From assembly GCA_003671275.1 (NCBI GenBank), contig QWPB01000007.1, forward strand, positions 1 through 64,000: a stretch of DNA of 64,000 nt, given 5' to 3'. The stretch comes from Planctomycetota bacterium. Its GTDB lineage: Bacteria; Planctomycetota; Planctomycetia; Planctomycetales; Planctomycetaceae. Positions 54,611-63,171 of the stretch are shown here, in pieces. The notes under the pieces are model-generated. The model was not told the origin of the DNA. It did no database searches and saw nothing but the letters and a program-made list of their open reading frames with translations. A program made the position numbers and the translations under genes. Numbering within the stretch: the stretch's first letter is position 1; each line of letters starts with the position of its first letter.

Positions 54611-56482
54611 ATGTATCCACAGGCGAAACACACTCCAATGAGGATCTGGGGCCGGGTGGTCCAGTGCCTCGTGGTGTGGGCTTTGCTGGTTTGGGGAACA
54701 CCTGACCTTCGGGCGCAGGGGCCCGGTGCCCCTGCGGGAGGCCCCGGACAGCCTGCACCGATCGTCGTACCAGCTGCGGCTGCGGGGACCGCCGTTACTT
54801 CCATGGGGAATTGGGCTCCTGACCCCGGAGGGTTTGTCCGTGGCAACCGGGCTCCGCTTCAGGTGGGCTTCTATCTCAGCTGGCTGAAGTTCTTGCCGGT
54901 GATCCTCATGTTGCTGGGGTGGACACATTATTCGTACTGGGTGAATGAAGACAGTCGCTCGCTGAAAGTGCGGACGTCGTTCTGGAATTCGATGATGCTG
55001 GTTGGCGGAGTATCTGCCTTGTGGGCCGCCTGTATGGTGCCGATCGCGTATGGAGGGATCGTAGCGGGCTTGTTACTCATGGGCGTTCCGCTCGGGCTCT
55101 ATGTCAATGAACGGAATCAGGTCGTCCCCGAGAACGCTCGAGTCATGACTCGACGGCATCTCGCCGAATGGTCACGTCGCCAGCTATCGAAAGTGGGAAT
55201 TCGGATTGGCACGATCGAGCAGATGGAACGGGTGGCCGGGCCGCCGATTGTCTTTGTCGGTAAGTCGAAGACCGGAAAACGGGATGACAAAACTTCCCGT
55301 GGGGTGGAGACATCCAAGGGCTATCTGGCAGCTCGGGAACTGGTCTATGACAGTATTATGCGGCGGTGCACGGACATTCATCTGGAGCCGAAAGAGGATG
55401 AGCTGCAGGTCCGATTGCGGATCGACGGCATGATGTACCCGACCGAGCCGTTTGATCGCGGCATTGGTGAAGCCATCGTCAATATCTTCAAAGTCCTGAG
55501 CGCCATGGACATTACCGAACGCCGCCGCCCCCAGGACGGCTCGTTTGGAGCGATTGTGGAGAACCGCGAGATCGATTTCCGCGTTGCCACTCAGGGAACT
55601 CGTTTCGGCGAGAAGATGTCACTGCGAATCCTCGACCAGACCAACTCGGTTCGCACCCTCGAACACCTGGGGATGCGGAAACAGATGCAGGAGGCGATCG
55701 AGAAAGTGATTCGCGAGCCGCACGGTCTGTTTCTCAGTTGCGGTCCAACGGGAGCCGGTAAATCGACCACGCTCTATGCGGCCCTGAGTACGCTCGATGC
55801 CTCGGAAGTGAACATCATCACTATTGAAGATCCTGTTGAATATAAGATGGAGAGTGTGAATCAGATCGAGATCAATACGAAAGCGGGACAGACATTCGGC
55901 GGCTCTCTGCGAAGCGTGTTGCGCCAGGACCCGGACGTGGTCATGATTGGCGAAATTCGAGATGAGGAAACCGCCAAGGTCGCCTGTCAGGCGGCCAACA
56001 CGGGCCATATGGTCTTTTCGACGATCCATGCGAACGATTCGATCACAGCGCTGTTCCGGCTGATTGATCTGGGAGTGGAACCGTTCATGTTGTCGTCGTC
56101 GATTTCGGCGATTCTGGCCCAGCGGCTGGGCCGCAAGCTCTGCCCGCACTGCAAGGAAAGCTACAAGCCGAATCCGGAGTTCCTGAAGCAGGCGGGGATC
56201 TCCGCAGAGAAGGTCAAGGAACTGTTTCGAGCCAAGGAAAACAAGGGCGCTGCGGATCGGTGTACACACTGTAGCGGCCTGGGCTATCTGGGGCGGATCG
56301 GGGTGTTCGAACTGCTGATGATCAACGAGCGAATGCGAGATTTGATTCGCGAAACGGAGTCGGTCTCCACGATCCGGGCTGAGGCGCGGAAGACCGGCAT
56401 GTTGACGATGATGGAAGAAGGCGTCCGTCTGGTCGTGCGGGGCGTCACCTCGGTGGAAGAAGTGCTGCGGGTGGTGAAATGA
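54611..56482 (+). CDS. membrane-anchored PilB/GspE-type secretion ATPase
   Basis: A 623-residue ATPase of the type II secretion/type IV pilus family. The C-terminal ATPase has Walker A CGPTGAGKSTTLYA, Asp box IEDPVEY, Walker B VVMIGEIRDEETAKVA and HANDSITALFRL. The zinc-binding set is KLCPHCKES and CTHCSGLGYLGRIG. The N-terminus is unlike PilB: a signal-like helix (LVVWALLVWGTPDLRA), Gly/Pro linker and two or three membrane helices (residues about 83-165) replace the usual N1 domain. AAAGGAACC precedes the ATG. It overlaps the next gene by 4 nt. Confidence 0.9.
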   Translation: MYPQAKHTPMRIWGRVVQCLVVWALLVWGTPDLRAQGPGAPAGGPGQPAPIVVPAAAAGTAVTSMGNWAPDPGGFVRGNRAPLQVGFYLSWLKFLPVILMLLGWTHYSYWVNEDSRSLKVRTSFWNSMMLVGGVSALWAACMVPIAYGGIVAGLLLMGVPLGLYVNERNQVVPENARVMTRRHLAEWSRRQLSKVGIRIGTIEQMERVAGPPIVFVGKSKTGKRDDKTSRGVETSKGYLAARELVYDSIMRRCTDIHLEPKEDELQVRLRIDGMMYPTEPFDRGIGEAIVNIFKVLSAMDITERRRPQDGSFGAIVENREIDFRVATQGTRFGEKMSLRILDQTNSVRTLEHLGMRKQMQEAIEKVIREPHGLFLSCGPTGAGKSTTLYAALSTLDASEVNIITIEDPVEYKMESVNQIEINTKAGQTFGGSLRSVLRQDPDVVMIGEIRDEETAKVACQAANTGHMVFSTIHANDSITALFRLIDLGVEPFMLSSSISAILAQRLGRKLCPHCKESYKPNPEFLKQAGISAEKVKELFRAKENKGAADRCTHCSGLGYLGRIGVFELLMINERMRDLIRETESVSTIRAEARKTGMLTMMEEGVRLVVRGVTSVEEVLRVVK

Positions 56483-57225
56483 CTCCCATGGATATCATCC
56501 TGCTGCTGGTTTTCGCGGGGGTGACCTGGGCGGTCGCCGGCGAAGGGCCCTGGGGCAGCGCGCTGGTGCTGTTCAGCGTGGTCCTGTCCGGTTTGCTGGC
56601 GATGAACTTGTTCGAGCCGCTGGCCGAAAAAATGAGTGGGGGCTCCTACGACTGGAGTGTTCGATCGGACATCATGGCTTTTCTCGGACTCTTTTCTCTG
56701 TCCGTGTGGGGGCTGCGAGAAGCCACGGAACGCATCATGCCCACCACGCTGGAAGTGGTCGGCCTGCTGCACGAAACTCGCTGGCTGTTCGGCGCTGTGA
56801 CCGGTTATGCCATGGTGGCGATACTGCTGACGGCATTGCATACCGCGCCACTCCCTCGCGAGTTCCTTGGTTTTCGCCCCGAGCGGATGAACTTGCTGGA
56901 TACGATGGCCCCGGATCGACAATGGCTGGGATTTACGCAATATGTGAGCGAGCGCGTGATGCGGTCTGGGACATACGGTCCAATCTTTGATGGGGCGAAT
57001 TTCGCCATTCTCAGCCCGAATACGCCGGAGGCCGTGGCCTATCCGCTGGCCATCCAGAATCCGGACGGGCAGCGGCTGACCACGGCGCAGGTCTGGTCAT
57101 CTTTCCCGATGCGGTACGCCCAGCGGCGGGACCAATTCATGGGCGGGGGGACGGTCGTGCCGTCCGCCCCCCTCCCGGTAATCGCCCCAGTTCCCGGTTC
57201 CGGTGGCTCGCAGCCCGCGTTCTGA
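56479..57225 (+). CDS. CvpA-like integral membrane protein
   Basis: A 248-residue membrane protein with four predicted helices in the first 120 residues (IILLLVFAGVTWAVAGEGPW, LVLFSVVLSGLLAMNLF, DIMAFLGLFSLSVWGL, GAVTGYAMVAILLTALHTAP) and a hydrophilic C-terminus. The helix pattern resembles CvpA family proteins. The ATGA overlap with the ATPase gene implies a shared function; perhaps it is the membrane partner of that ATPase. Not assigned by any sharp motif. Confidence 0.75.
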   Translation: MTPMDIILLLVFAGVTWAVAGEGPWGSALVLFSVVLSGLLAMNLFEPLAEKMSGGSYDWSVRSDIMAFLGLFSLSVWGLREATERIMPTTLEVVGLLHETRWLFGAVTGYAMVAILLTALHTAPLPREFLGFRPERMNLLDTMAPDRQWLGFTQYVSERVMRSGTYGPIFDGANFAILSPNTPEAVAYPLAIQNPDGQRLTTAQVWSSFPMRYAQRRDQFMGGGTVVPSAPLPVIAPVPGSGGSQPAF

Positions 57226-57279
57226 TTCGCGATAATCCCGGATTACCCATTGGCACACCACCTTCTCACAGAGGCCTCG

Positions 57280-57585
57280 ATGCTCGTTCACAGTGTTTAC
57301 TTCACTCTCGAAGACTGCTCCGCTGCCCGGATCGATGGACTCGTGGCGGCCTGTCAGAAGTACCTGAAGAATCACCCCGGGGTTGTGTTCTTCGCCGCGG
57401 GCACAGTGGCTCACGAGCTGGCTCGTCCCGTGAATGACCGGATGTACCATGTTGCCCTGAACGTCGTCTTCCAGGACAAAGCGGCCCACGATGTCTACCA
57501 GACGGCTCCCGATCACCTGAAATTCATCGAAGAGAACAAGCCTAACTGGCGGCAGGTCCGGGTGTTCGACTCCTACGCGAACTAA
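57280..57585 (+). CDS. Dabb (stress-responsive A/B barrel) protein
   Basis: A 101-residue ferredoxin-like dimeric alpha/beta barrel protein. MLVHSVYFTLEDCSAARIDG is the family start and DRMYHVALNVVFQDKAAHDV and YQTAPDHLKFIEENKPNW its middle and end. GAGG lies 5 nt before the ATG at 57280. The domain occurs in small enzymes and stress proteins; role unknown. Confidence 0.85.
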   Translation: MLVHSVYFTLEDCSAARIDGLVAACQKYLKNHPGVVFFAAGTVAHELARPVNDRMYHVALNVVFQDKAAHDVYQTAPDHLKFIEENKPNWRQVRVFDSYAN

Positions 57586-57670
57586 TCTCTGCATTCCGGT
57601 TTTTCCGACGGACACCACCGATTTCGTGTCCGTTACCTCTTTGTTCAACGACTTGCAGACCGACACTTCC

Positions 57671-58778
57671 ATGCTTGACCACGAACTCCGCAATAGCTGC
57701 CAGAACCTCATCGAGCGGATCACCCAGCTCAAGGACTCTCTTTGACTACGCTGGCAAAATTGTCCGCGCGGAGATGCTGGAAGAGAGGATGTCGGCCCCC
57801 GGTTTTTGGGACAATGCCGAAGCCGCACAAAAGACAATCGATGAACGACGTCTGTTGACCCGGCAACTGGATCCGTTGCAGACCCTGTCTCAGGGGGCGG
57901 ATGATCTGGGCGTGCTGCTGGAGTTCGCGGCCGAGGATGACAGTGTTATCCCCGACGTGAAGGAACAGCACGAATCCCTGGGCCGGCAACTGTACGCAGC
58001 CGAGCTGCAGGCGAGCATGTCACGGTCCGAGGATGCGGGCAACGCCTACATGACGATTCAGGCGGGTGAAGGGGGCACGGATTCGGCGGACTTTGCCCAG
58101 ATGCTGATGCGGATGTATTCGCGATGGGCGGAGAAGCACGACGTGACGGTCGAATTGCTGGATGAATCACCCGGCGAAGAGGCCGGAATTCGCAATGCGA
58201 CCCTGCATTTCAAGGGAGACTATGCGTTCGGGTTTCTGAAGGGGGAGACGGGCAATCACCGCCTGATCCGGATCAGTCCCTTCGATTCCGCGGGACGCCG
58301 CCACACGGCGTTTGCGGCAGTCGATGTGACCCCCGATCTGGATGATGAGAATGTCGTGGACATCGACTGGGCCAAGGACATCCGGGAAGATGTCTTCCGG
58401 GCGGGAGGGGCCGGGGGCCAGCACGTGAACAAGACCAGTTCGGCCATTCGGCTGACCCATCTGCCCACCAATACAGTGGCCCAGTGTCAGAACGAACGGA
58501 GTCAGCATCAGAACCGGGCCGCAGCTCGCAAGATGCTGATCGCCAAGCTCTATCAGATGGGGGAAGAAAAGAAGGCGGCTTCCACTGCTGCGCGCCGCGG
58601 CGAGAAGTGCAAGATCGGTTTCGGAGGCCAGACCATCCGGAATTACGTTCTGCAGCCGGAACAGTTCGTCAAAGACACCCGGAGCGACCTCAAGACGAAC
58701 AACCCGCTGGAAGTGCTGGATGGCGATCTGGATGAGCATATCGAAGCCTACCTCCGCTGGAGCATCTCCAGCGTCTAG
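57671..58778 (+). CDS. prfB: peptide chain release factor 2 (programmed +1 frameshift)
   Basis: RF2, 368 residues after frameshifting, recognising UGA and UAA. The first 24 codons (57671-57742) end in CTT followed by in-frame TGA (57743-57745) and C, the classic RF2 shift site. AAGGA (57731-57735) upstream is the internal Shine-Dalgarno-like element. After slipping, translation continues at 57744 (DYAGKIVRAEMLEERM). SPF (RISPFDSAGRR) and GGQ (GAGGQHVNKTSSAIRLTH) motifs are intact. The frame-1 ORF alone would be without a start. Confidence 0.96.
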
Positions 58779-58837
58779 CCGTTCGTTGGTCATCGTTGAA
58801 ATCCCCCGGGTCAAAGTTCCCTGGCAGGAATCGCAGC

Positions 58838-59506
58838 ATGCCTCGATCACTTCGCCCGACAGTGATGAGCCCGGAACTGGTGGCAGAAGCGATCACCCAC
58901 CTGCGTCGGAGCGATCGAACGATCTGTCGGATCATTGATGCCCATGGACCAATGACGCTCCCGTTGGAGGCCGATCCGTTTCGTGTGCTGGTGCGGTCGA
59001 TCATCTCACAGCAAATATCCACCGCAGCCGCAGCCTCGATTCAGCGGCGGGTGGATGCGTTGCGGGGCCGTCGCAAGCTATCAGCGGCCTGGGTCTGTGA
59101 TATGGAAGATGAAGCACTGCGGCAGTGTGGCCTGTCGCCACAGAAGCTGCGTTACCTCCGCGATCTGGCCGAAAAGGTATCGATGCGTACGGTCGATTTG
59201 CGGACGATTCACGAACGTCCGGACGCCGAGGTGATCCGCGAGCTGACTCAAGTCCTCGGCATTGGAATTTGGACAGCTCAGATGTTTCTGATTTTTTCCC
59301 TGGGCCGATTGGATGTCCTTCCGACAGGCGATCTGGGAGTCCGGGCGGCGATTGAGCGGGAATATCAGTTGCCCGCCCACCCGACACCCCGCCAGTGCGA
59401 GGAAATCGCCCAGCCTTGGCGCCCGTTTGCCTCCATCGCCAGCTGGTACCTGTGGCGCAGCTCGGATGCCCGTCTGTCCGTGGAACAAGCGGCCCTCTGG
59501 CAGTAG
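58838..59506 (+). CDS. AlkA-like 3-methyladenine DNA glycosylase
   Basis: A 222-residue HhH-GPD base-excision enzyme. VLVRSIISQQISTAAAASI is the conserved N-terminal helix. The helix-hairpin-helix LTQVLGIGIWTAQMFLIFSL is followed by a Gly/Pro-rich loop and the catalytic aspartate in LPTGDLGVRAAI. AGGA at about 8 nt upstream supports the start at 58838; ATG at 58865 is also possible. It acts on alkylated purines by flipping the base; substrate range is not evident. Confidence 0.9.
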   Translation: MPRSLRPTVMSPELVAEAITHLRRSDRTICRIIDAHGPMTLPLEADPFRVLVRSIISQQISTAAAASIQRRVDALRGRRKLSAAWVCDMEDEALRQCGLSPQKLRYLRDLAEKVSMRTVDLRTIHERPDAEVIRELTQVLGIGIWTAQMFLIFSLGRLDVLPTGDLGVRAAIEREYQLPAHPTPRQCEEIAQPWRPFASIASWYLWRSSDARLSVEQAALWQ

Positions 59507-59619
59507 TGGGACTGGGGGGAATTCGTGAGTCGTGGGCGTCACCCTTGGCACTGGGGGCATGATCTCGGATACTTCTTTTTCCGACATCACCGCACTTCAT
59601 TGGTCGATCTGGTCACTCC

Positions 59620-60621
59620 ATGGACGCAATTGCTCAACTGGCCCTTTACGAAGCGGATGCCCTGCTGGCGATCGCCGCTGCCACCGATGCCGCCGGAATC
59701 GAAGCGGTACGCATTCAATTTCTCGGCAAGAAACAGGGTCGGCTGAAAGACTTGCAGGCCTTACTGGGGCAAGTGACCCCCGAAGAACGGCCCGTACTCG
59801 GCAAGAAGTTCAACGAGGTTAAAGACCGAGTGACCGCCGTGGTCGAAGAACGGCAGGCCACGCTCGCCCAGCCTGCGGCAATCGTCGATGGGGTGGACGT
59901 GACGCTGCCGGGGACGCCGTTCTCGATGGGGCATCGGCACCCGATCTCGCAGACGATCGAAGAGTTCAAGTCGATCATGGTGCGGCTGGGGTTTGACCCG
60001 GTCGACGGACCAGAGATCGAGGACGAGTTCCACAACTTCGAGGCTCTCAACATCCCGCTGGACCACCCAGCCCGCGACCCGCGCGACAACTTCTACCTGG
60101 CCACAGCGGAGCGGACCTTCGGCGGGCCGCTGTTGATGCGGAGCCAGACCTCGACGGTCCAGATTCGCGTGATGCAGAACACCCAGCCGCCCGTGCGGAT
60201 CGTCTCGATCGGTCGCGTCTATCGGCCCGATGAGATGGACGACACGCACTCCTGCATGTTCCATCAGATGGAGGGGCTGATGGTGGACAAGCACGTCACG
60301 ATGGCCGACCTCAAGACGGTGCTGCGGCTCTTCGCCCAGGCGTACCTCGGCAAGGATGTCGTGATCCGGTTCCGCCCGTCGTTTTTCCCGTTCACGGAGC
60401 CTTCCGTTGAGGTCGACATGAAGTGGGGCGACCGCTGGCTGGAGATCGGCGGGGCCGGGATGGTCGACCCGAACGTGCTGAAGGCCGTCGGTTACAACCC
60501 GGACGAAGTGAGCGGGTTTGCTTTTGGTCTGGGGGTTGAACGATTCTGCATGCGGCGGCACAATAACACTGACATCCGTCAGTTCTATGCCAGCGATGTG
60601 CGGTTCTTGAGTCAGTTCTAG
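59620..60621 (+). CDS. pheS: phenylalanyl-tRNA synthetase alpha subunit
   Basis: PheS, 333 residues, catalytic subunit of the (alpha-beta)2 synthetase. N-terminal coiled-coil ([20 protein letters not shown]), class II motif 2 [20 protein letters not shown], and motif 3 [20 protein letters not shown]. The region around 59,880-60,500 uses far more C/G-ending codons than both ends. pheT, usually next, does not follow. Confidence 0.95.
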   Translation: MDAIAQLALYEADALLAIAAATDAAGIEAVRIQFLGKKQGRLKDLQALLGQVTPEERPVLGKKFNEVKDRVTAVVEERQATLAQPAAIVDGVDVTLPGTPFSMGHRHPISQTIEEFKSIMVRLGFDPVDGPEIEDEFHNFEALNIPLDHPARDPRDNFYLATAERTFGGPLLMRSQTSTVQIRVMQNTQPPVRIVSIGRVYRPDEMDDTHSCMFHQMEGLMVDKHVTMADLKTVLRLFAQAYLGKDVVIRFRPSFFPFTEPSVEVDMKWGDRWLEIGGAGMVDPNVLKAVGYNPDEVSGFAFGLGVERFCMRRHNNTDIRQFYASDVRFLSQF

Positions 60622-60636
60622 CCTTGGAAAACAGCA

Positions 60637-61512
60637 ATGGCCCGTCCCCATGATGATGAGATGGATTTCCGCCCTCGAAAGAAGAAGGGCACCAGGAAGA
60701 AGGCCAAGCCTCAGCAGATCCCTTGGGGAACATATGGCGGTGTGCTGATCACGGTTTTGATTCTGCTGGGAGCCGTCGGGAAGTTCGTCAAGGCGTACAA
60801 CCGTACCAAAACCTCCATCTCTGGTACCGAGGCTCCCGTGGCAACGGAGCTTCCCGGAACGGGTGTGGCCTCTTCCGGCGCTGCGGAGCAGAGCGGGGGC
60901 TCCGAGGCGGAGCACCGCTCAAATTCGAAAAACAACCTCAAGCAAATTGGCTTGGCATTTCACAATTACCACGATGTGTTCAGGATGTTTCCCGCAGGTG
61001 GCATTGTACGTGAAAGTGACAAGTTGGAGTTTATGAGCTGGGGGATCAGCATCCTGCCATTCGTGGACCAGGCCCCGCGTTACATCGCTTATAATGTGAA
61101 TGCGGCTTGGAACAGCCCCCAGAATCAGCCCCAGACCGGTGTGCCGATTCCTGTGTATTTGAATCCGCGGTTTAAGAGTGATGGGCAACCCGTGTCGCAC
61201 TACGCGGGGAGTACGCAGTTGTTGAGTTCTAACCAATGGATGGGCCTCCGAAACATTACGGACGGGACTTCCAACACCTTCTTCGTCGGCGAGGTTTCCG
61301 CGGGATTCAAGTCTTGGGCTGATCCCACGAATCATCGCGATCTGTCGCTGGGACTGGGGTCCGCTCCGGATAAATTCGGGGGCACTTTCACGGGGGGCTC
61401 GAACATTTTGATGGTGGATGGGGCCGTTCGATTTCTCTCGGACAAGGTTGATCCAAGCGTGCTCAAGGCCTTGGCCACCCCCGGTGGCAACGAAATCGTC
61501 GGAGAGTTTTAA
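60637..61512 (+). CDS. DUF1559-type protein with TM anchor
   Basis: A 291-residue DUF1559 family protein. NSKNNLKQIGLAFHNYHDVF and ILPFVDQAPRYIAYN and the C-terminal GGSNILMVDGAVRFLSDKVD are typical, with a DGTSNTFFVGE box. Family members normally begin with a prepilin-type leader (FTLIELL) just before this block. This one instead has a basic N-terminus (RPRKKKGTRKKAKPQQIPW) and a plain membrane helix (VLITVLILLGAVGKFV). It starts 15 nt after pheS. Confidence 0.85.
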   Translation: MARPHDDEMDFRPRKKKGTRKKAKPQQIPWGTYGGVLITVLILLGAVGKFVKAYNRTKTSISGTEAPVATELPGTGVASSGAAEQSGGSEAEHRSNSKNNLKQIGLAFHNYHDVFRMFPAGGIVRESDKLEFMSWGISILPFVDQAPRYIAYNVNAAWNSPQNQPQTGVPIPVYLNPRFKSDGQPVSHYAGSTQLLSSNQWMGLRNITDGTSNTFFVGEVSAGFKSWADPTNHRDLSLGLGSAPDKFGGTFTGGSNILMVDGAVRFLSDKVDPSVLKALATPGGNEIVGEF

Positions 61513-61744
61513 CCCTCTGGTCCGTGAAGGCAGTCGCAGCCCCGAAACGGAATTCTTCCACTGACCGTTAATCTCCCCTTAGATTCACATTCCTCTGTAC
61601 TCTTTCCAGCGTGTGTGTCCTCTGTGAGGCGATCTTTCCACGGAGAATTCTCCACAAGCGGACGTGAGTCTGGGTTCGTTTGAATTTCGGAACCTGGTTC
61701 TCTCGATATCGAGGGTGAAACACTCGGCACTCGCGGGAACCATC

Positions 61745-62542
61745 ATGTCATCCGGGGAATTGGAACAACTGCGACGCGAAAACCAGGAACTGCGCAGCGT
61801 GCTGGTGGAGATGCGGACCCAGCTGATTCAGGCCCAGAAGATGACCTCGGTCGGGGCCATTGCGTCTTCGATCACTCACGAGTTCAACAACATCCTGACG
61901 ACGGTCATTAATTACGCCAAAATGGGGCTGCGGCATAAGGATGCGGCGACTCGTGATAAAGCATTCGACCGGATTCTGGCGGCTGGACAACGCGCGGGCC
62001 GGATCACGACGGGGATGCTGTCATACGCTCGCGGACGGCAGGCCCATCGCGAAGCCTTTCGGTTGTCGCAACTGGTCGAGGATGTGCTGGTCCTGGTTGA
62101 AAAGGACTTGCAGGTCCATCGTGTCCGGCTGGAGTCACAATTCGATCAGGATGCCTGGGCCAGTGTCAACGCGGGGCAGATTCAGCAGGTGCTGCTGAAT
62201 CTCGTTGTCAATGCGCGGCAGGCCATGCCCAATGGCGGCACGCTCCAACTGGCCGTGATTGTCAATCGAGAAGCGGGGACCAGTGAAATCATGGTCCGGG
62301 ACACGGGAGCCGGGATCCCCGCGGATAAGCTGCCAAAGATATTCGAGAGCTTCTACACGACCAAAACCCCGGACGAGCAGGGACAAGGCGGTACGGGGTT
62401 GGGGCTGGCCCTCTGCAAAGAGATTATCGATTCGCATCAAGGCCGGATCCGCGTGGAGAGTGTTGTCGGACGCGGAACGACGTTTACGTTGCGGTTCCCG
62501 AGTATCGCAGCCCCGCTGGCCCCGGTGCAGCGCGCTGGCTAA
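61745..62542 (+). CDS. soluble sensor histidine kinase
   Basis: A 265-residue histidine kinase with a short coiled-coil (ELEQLRRENQELRSVLVEMR) instead of a sensor domain. H-box ASSITHEFNNILTTVINYAK with His45; N-box QVLLNLVVNARQAMPNGG; F/G region RDTGAGIPADKLPKIFESFY; GQGGTGLGLALCKEII. No membrane helix, no receiver domain and no adjacent response regulator. The start at 61745 is preceded by GGGAA; a GTG at 61664 is possible. Confidence 0.88.
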   Translation: MSSGELEQLRRENQELRSVLVEMRTQLIQAQKMTSVGAIASSITHEFNNILTTVINYAKMGLRHKDAATRDKAFDRILAAGQRAGRITTGMLSYARGRQAHREAFRLSQLVEDVLVLVEKDLQVHRVRLESQFDQDAWASVNAGQIQQVLLNLVVNARQAMPNGGTLQLAVIVNREAGTSEIMVRDTGAGIPADKLPKIFESFYTTKTPDEQGQGGTGLGLALCKEIIDSHQGRIRVESVVGRGTTFTLRFPSIAAPLAPVQRAG

Positions 62543-62597
62543 CGACGGACTACGTGCTTCCGCAAACCCACACCCCCGAAAGCTCCGGGCTCGTGGT

Positions 62598-63059
62598 TCA
62601 GTGTTTCCTTTTTGACGCCCGCTTCCACGTGGTAACCACCAGCCAAAACGCGAACAGCTGAGTCAGTTCGTCGATCGATTCCGAGCAACGGATCGTGGCT
62701 CGTCGGGTGAATGGATGCACGGGCGTGAATGTGCCGACCGATACACCATCGTCAAGTAGCTCAAAGGATCTCGAAAAGATGGATTGGGCCTGCAGCCTCA
62801 TGGTCTGCGGTTCACTGACCAGTTCAAAGGTGCGAGTAAAAGGACTGGATTTACGGGCGTCGATCAGAACCTCTGCGTGATGTTCGAGAGTCCAGTGTCC
62901 GCTGAACGGACCGTGTTTGATGACCTCGTACTCCTGCCCGTCCCATTGGATCGTGCCTTGTTCTGTGAACCAGTTAAAGGTCAGCTGGGACTCGCCGCCC
63001 GTGGTTCCGCGAACGATGTAGTTCCAGGAGCAGATCGCACGCGGCAGACAGGTAAGCAT
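62598..63059 (-). CDS. hypothetical protein
   Basis: A 153-residue minus-strand protein from an ATG at 63059. It starts MLTCLPRAICSWNYIVRGTT and includes FNWFTEQGTIQWDGQEYEVI, KHGPFSGHWTLEHHAEVLID and a hydrophobic C-terminal segment (LTQLFAFWLVVTTW). Appears beta-rich in the middle. No family recognised. It is convergent with the histidine kinase gene. Confidence 0.65.
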   Translation of the reverse strand: MLTCLPRAICSWNYIVRGTTGGESQLTFNWFTEQGTIQWDGQEYEVIKHGPFSGHWTLEHHAEVLIDARKSSPFTRTFELVSEPQTMRLQAQSIFSRSFELLDDGVSVGTFTPVHPFTRRATIRCSESIDELTQLFAFWLVVTTWKRASKRKH

Positions 63060-63171
63060 TGTTGGTGATCCGGGAGTCCGGAGAGTCGCTTCCCTTCGAA
63101 CGGATTTTCCGGACCTGGGGATCACTGGAAATTCAGTCGTTCGGAGAATCACCGACCGCTGAAAACGCCGA

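Noticed and set aside
57743-57745. In-frame stop near the start of prfB as a sign of a broken gene
   Set aside because: The stop is the programmed TGA of the RF2 frameshift site, and the +1 frame continues with an intact RF2.
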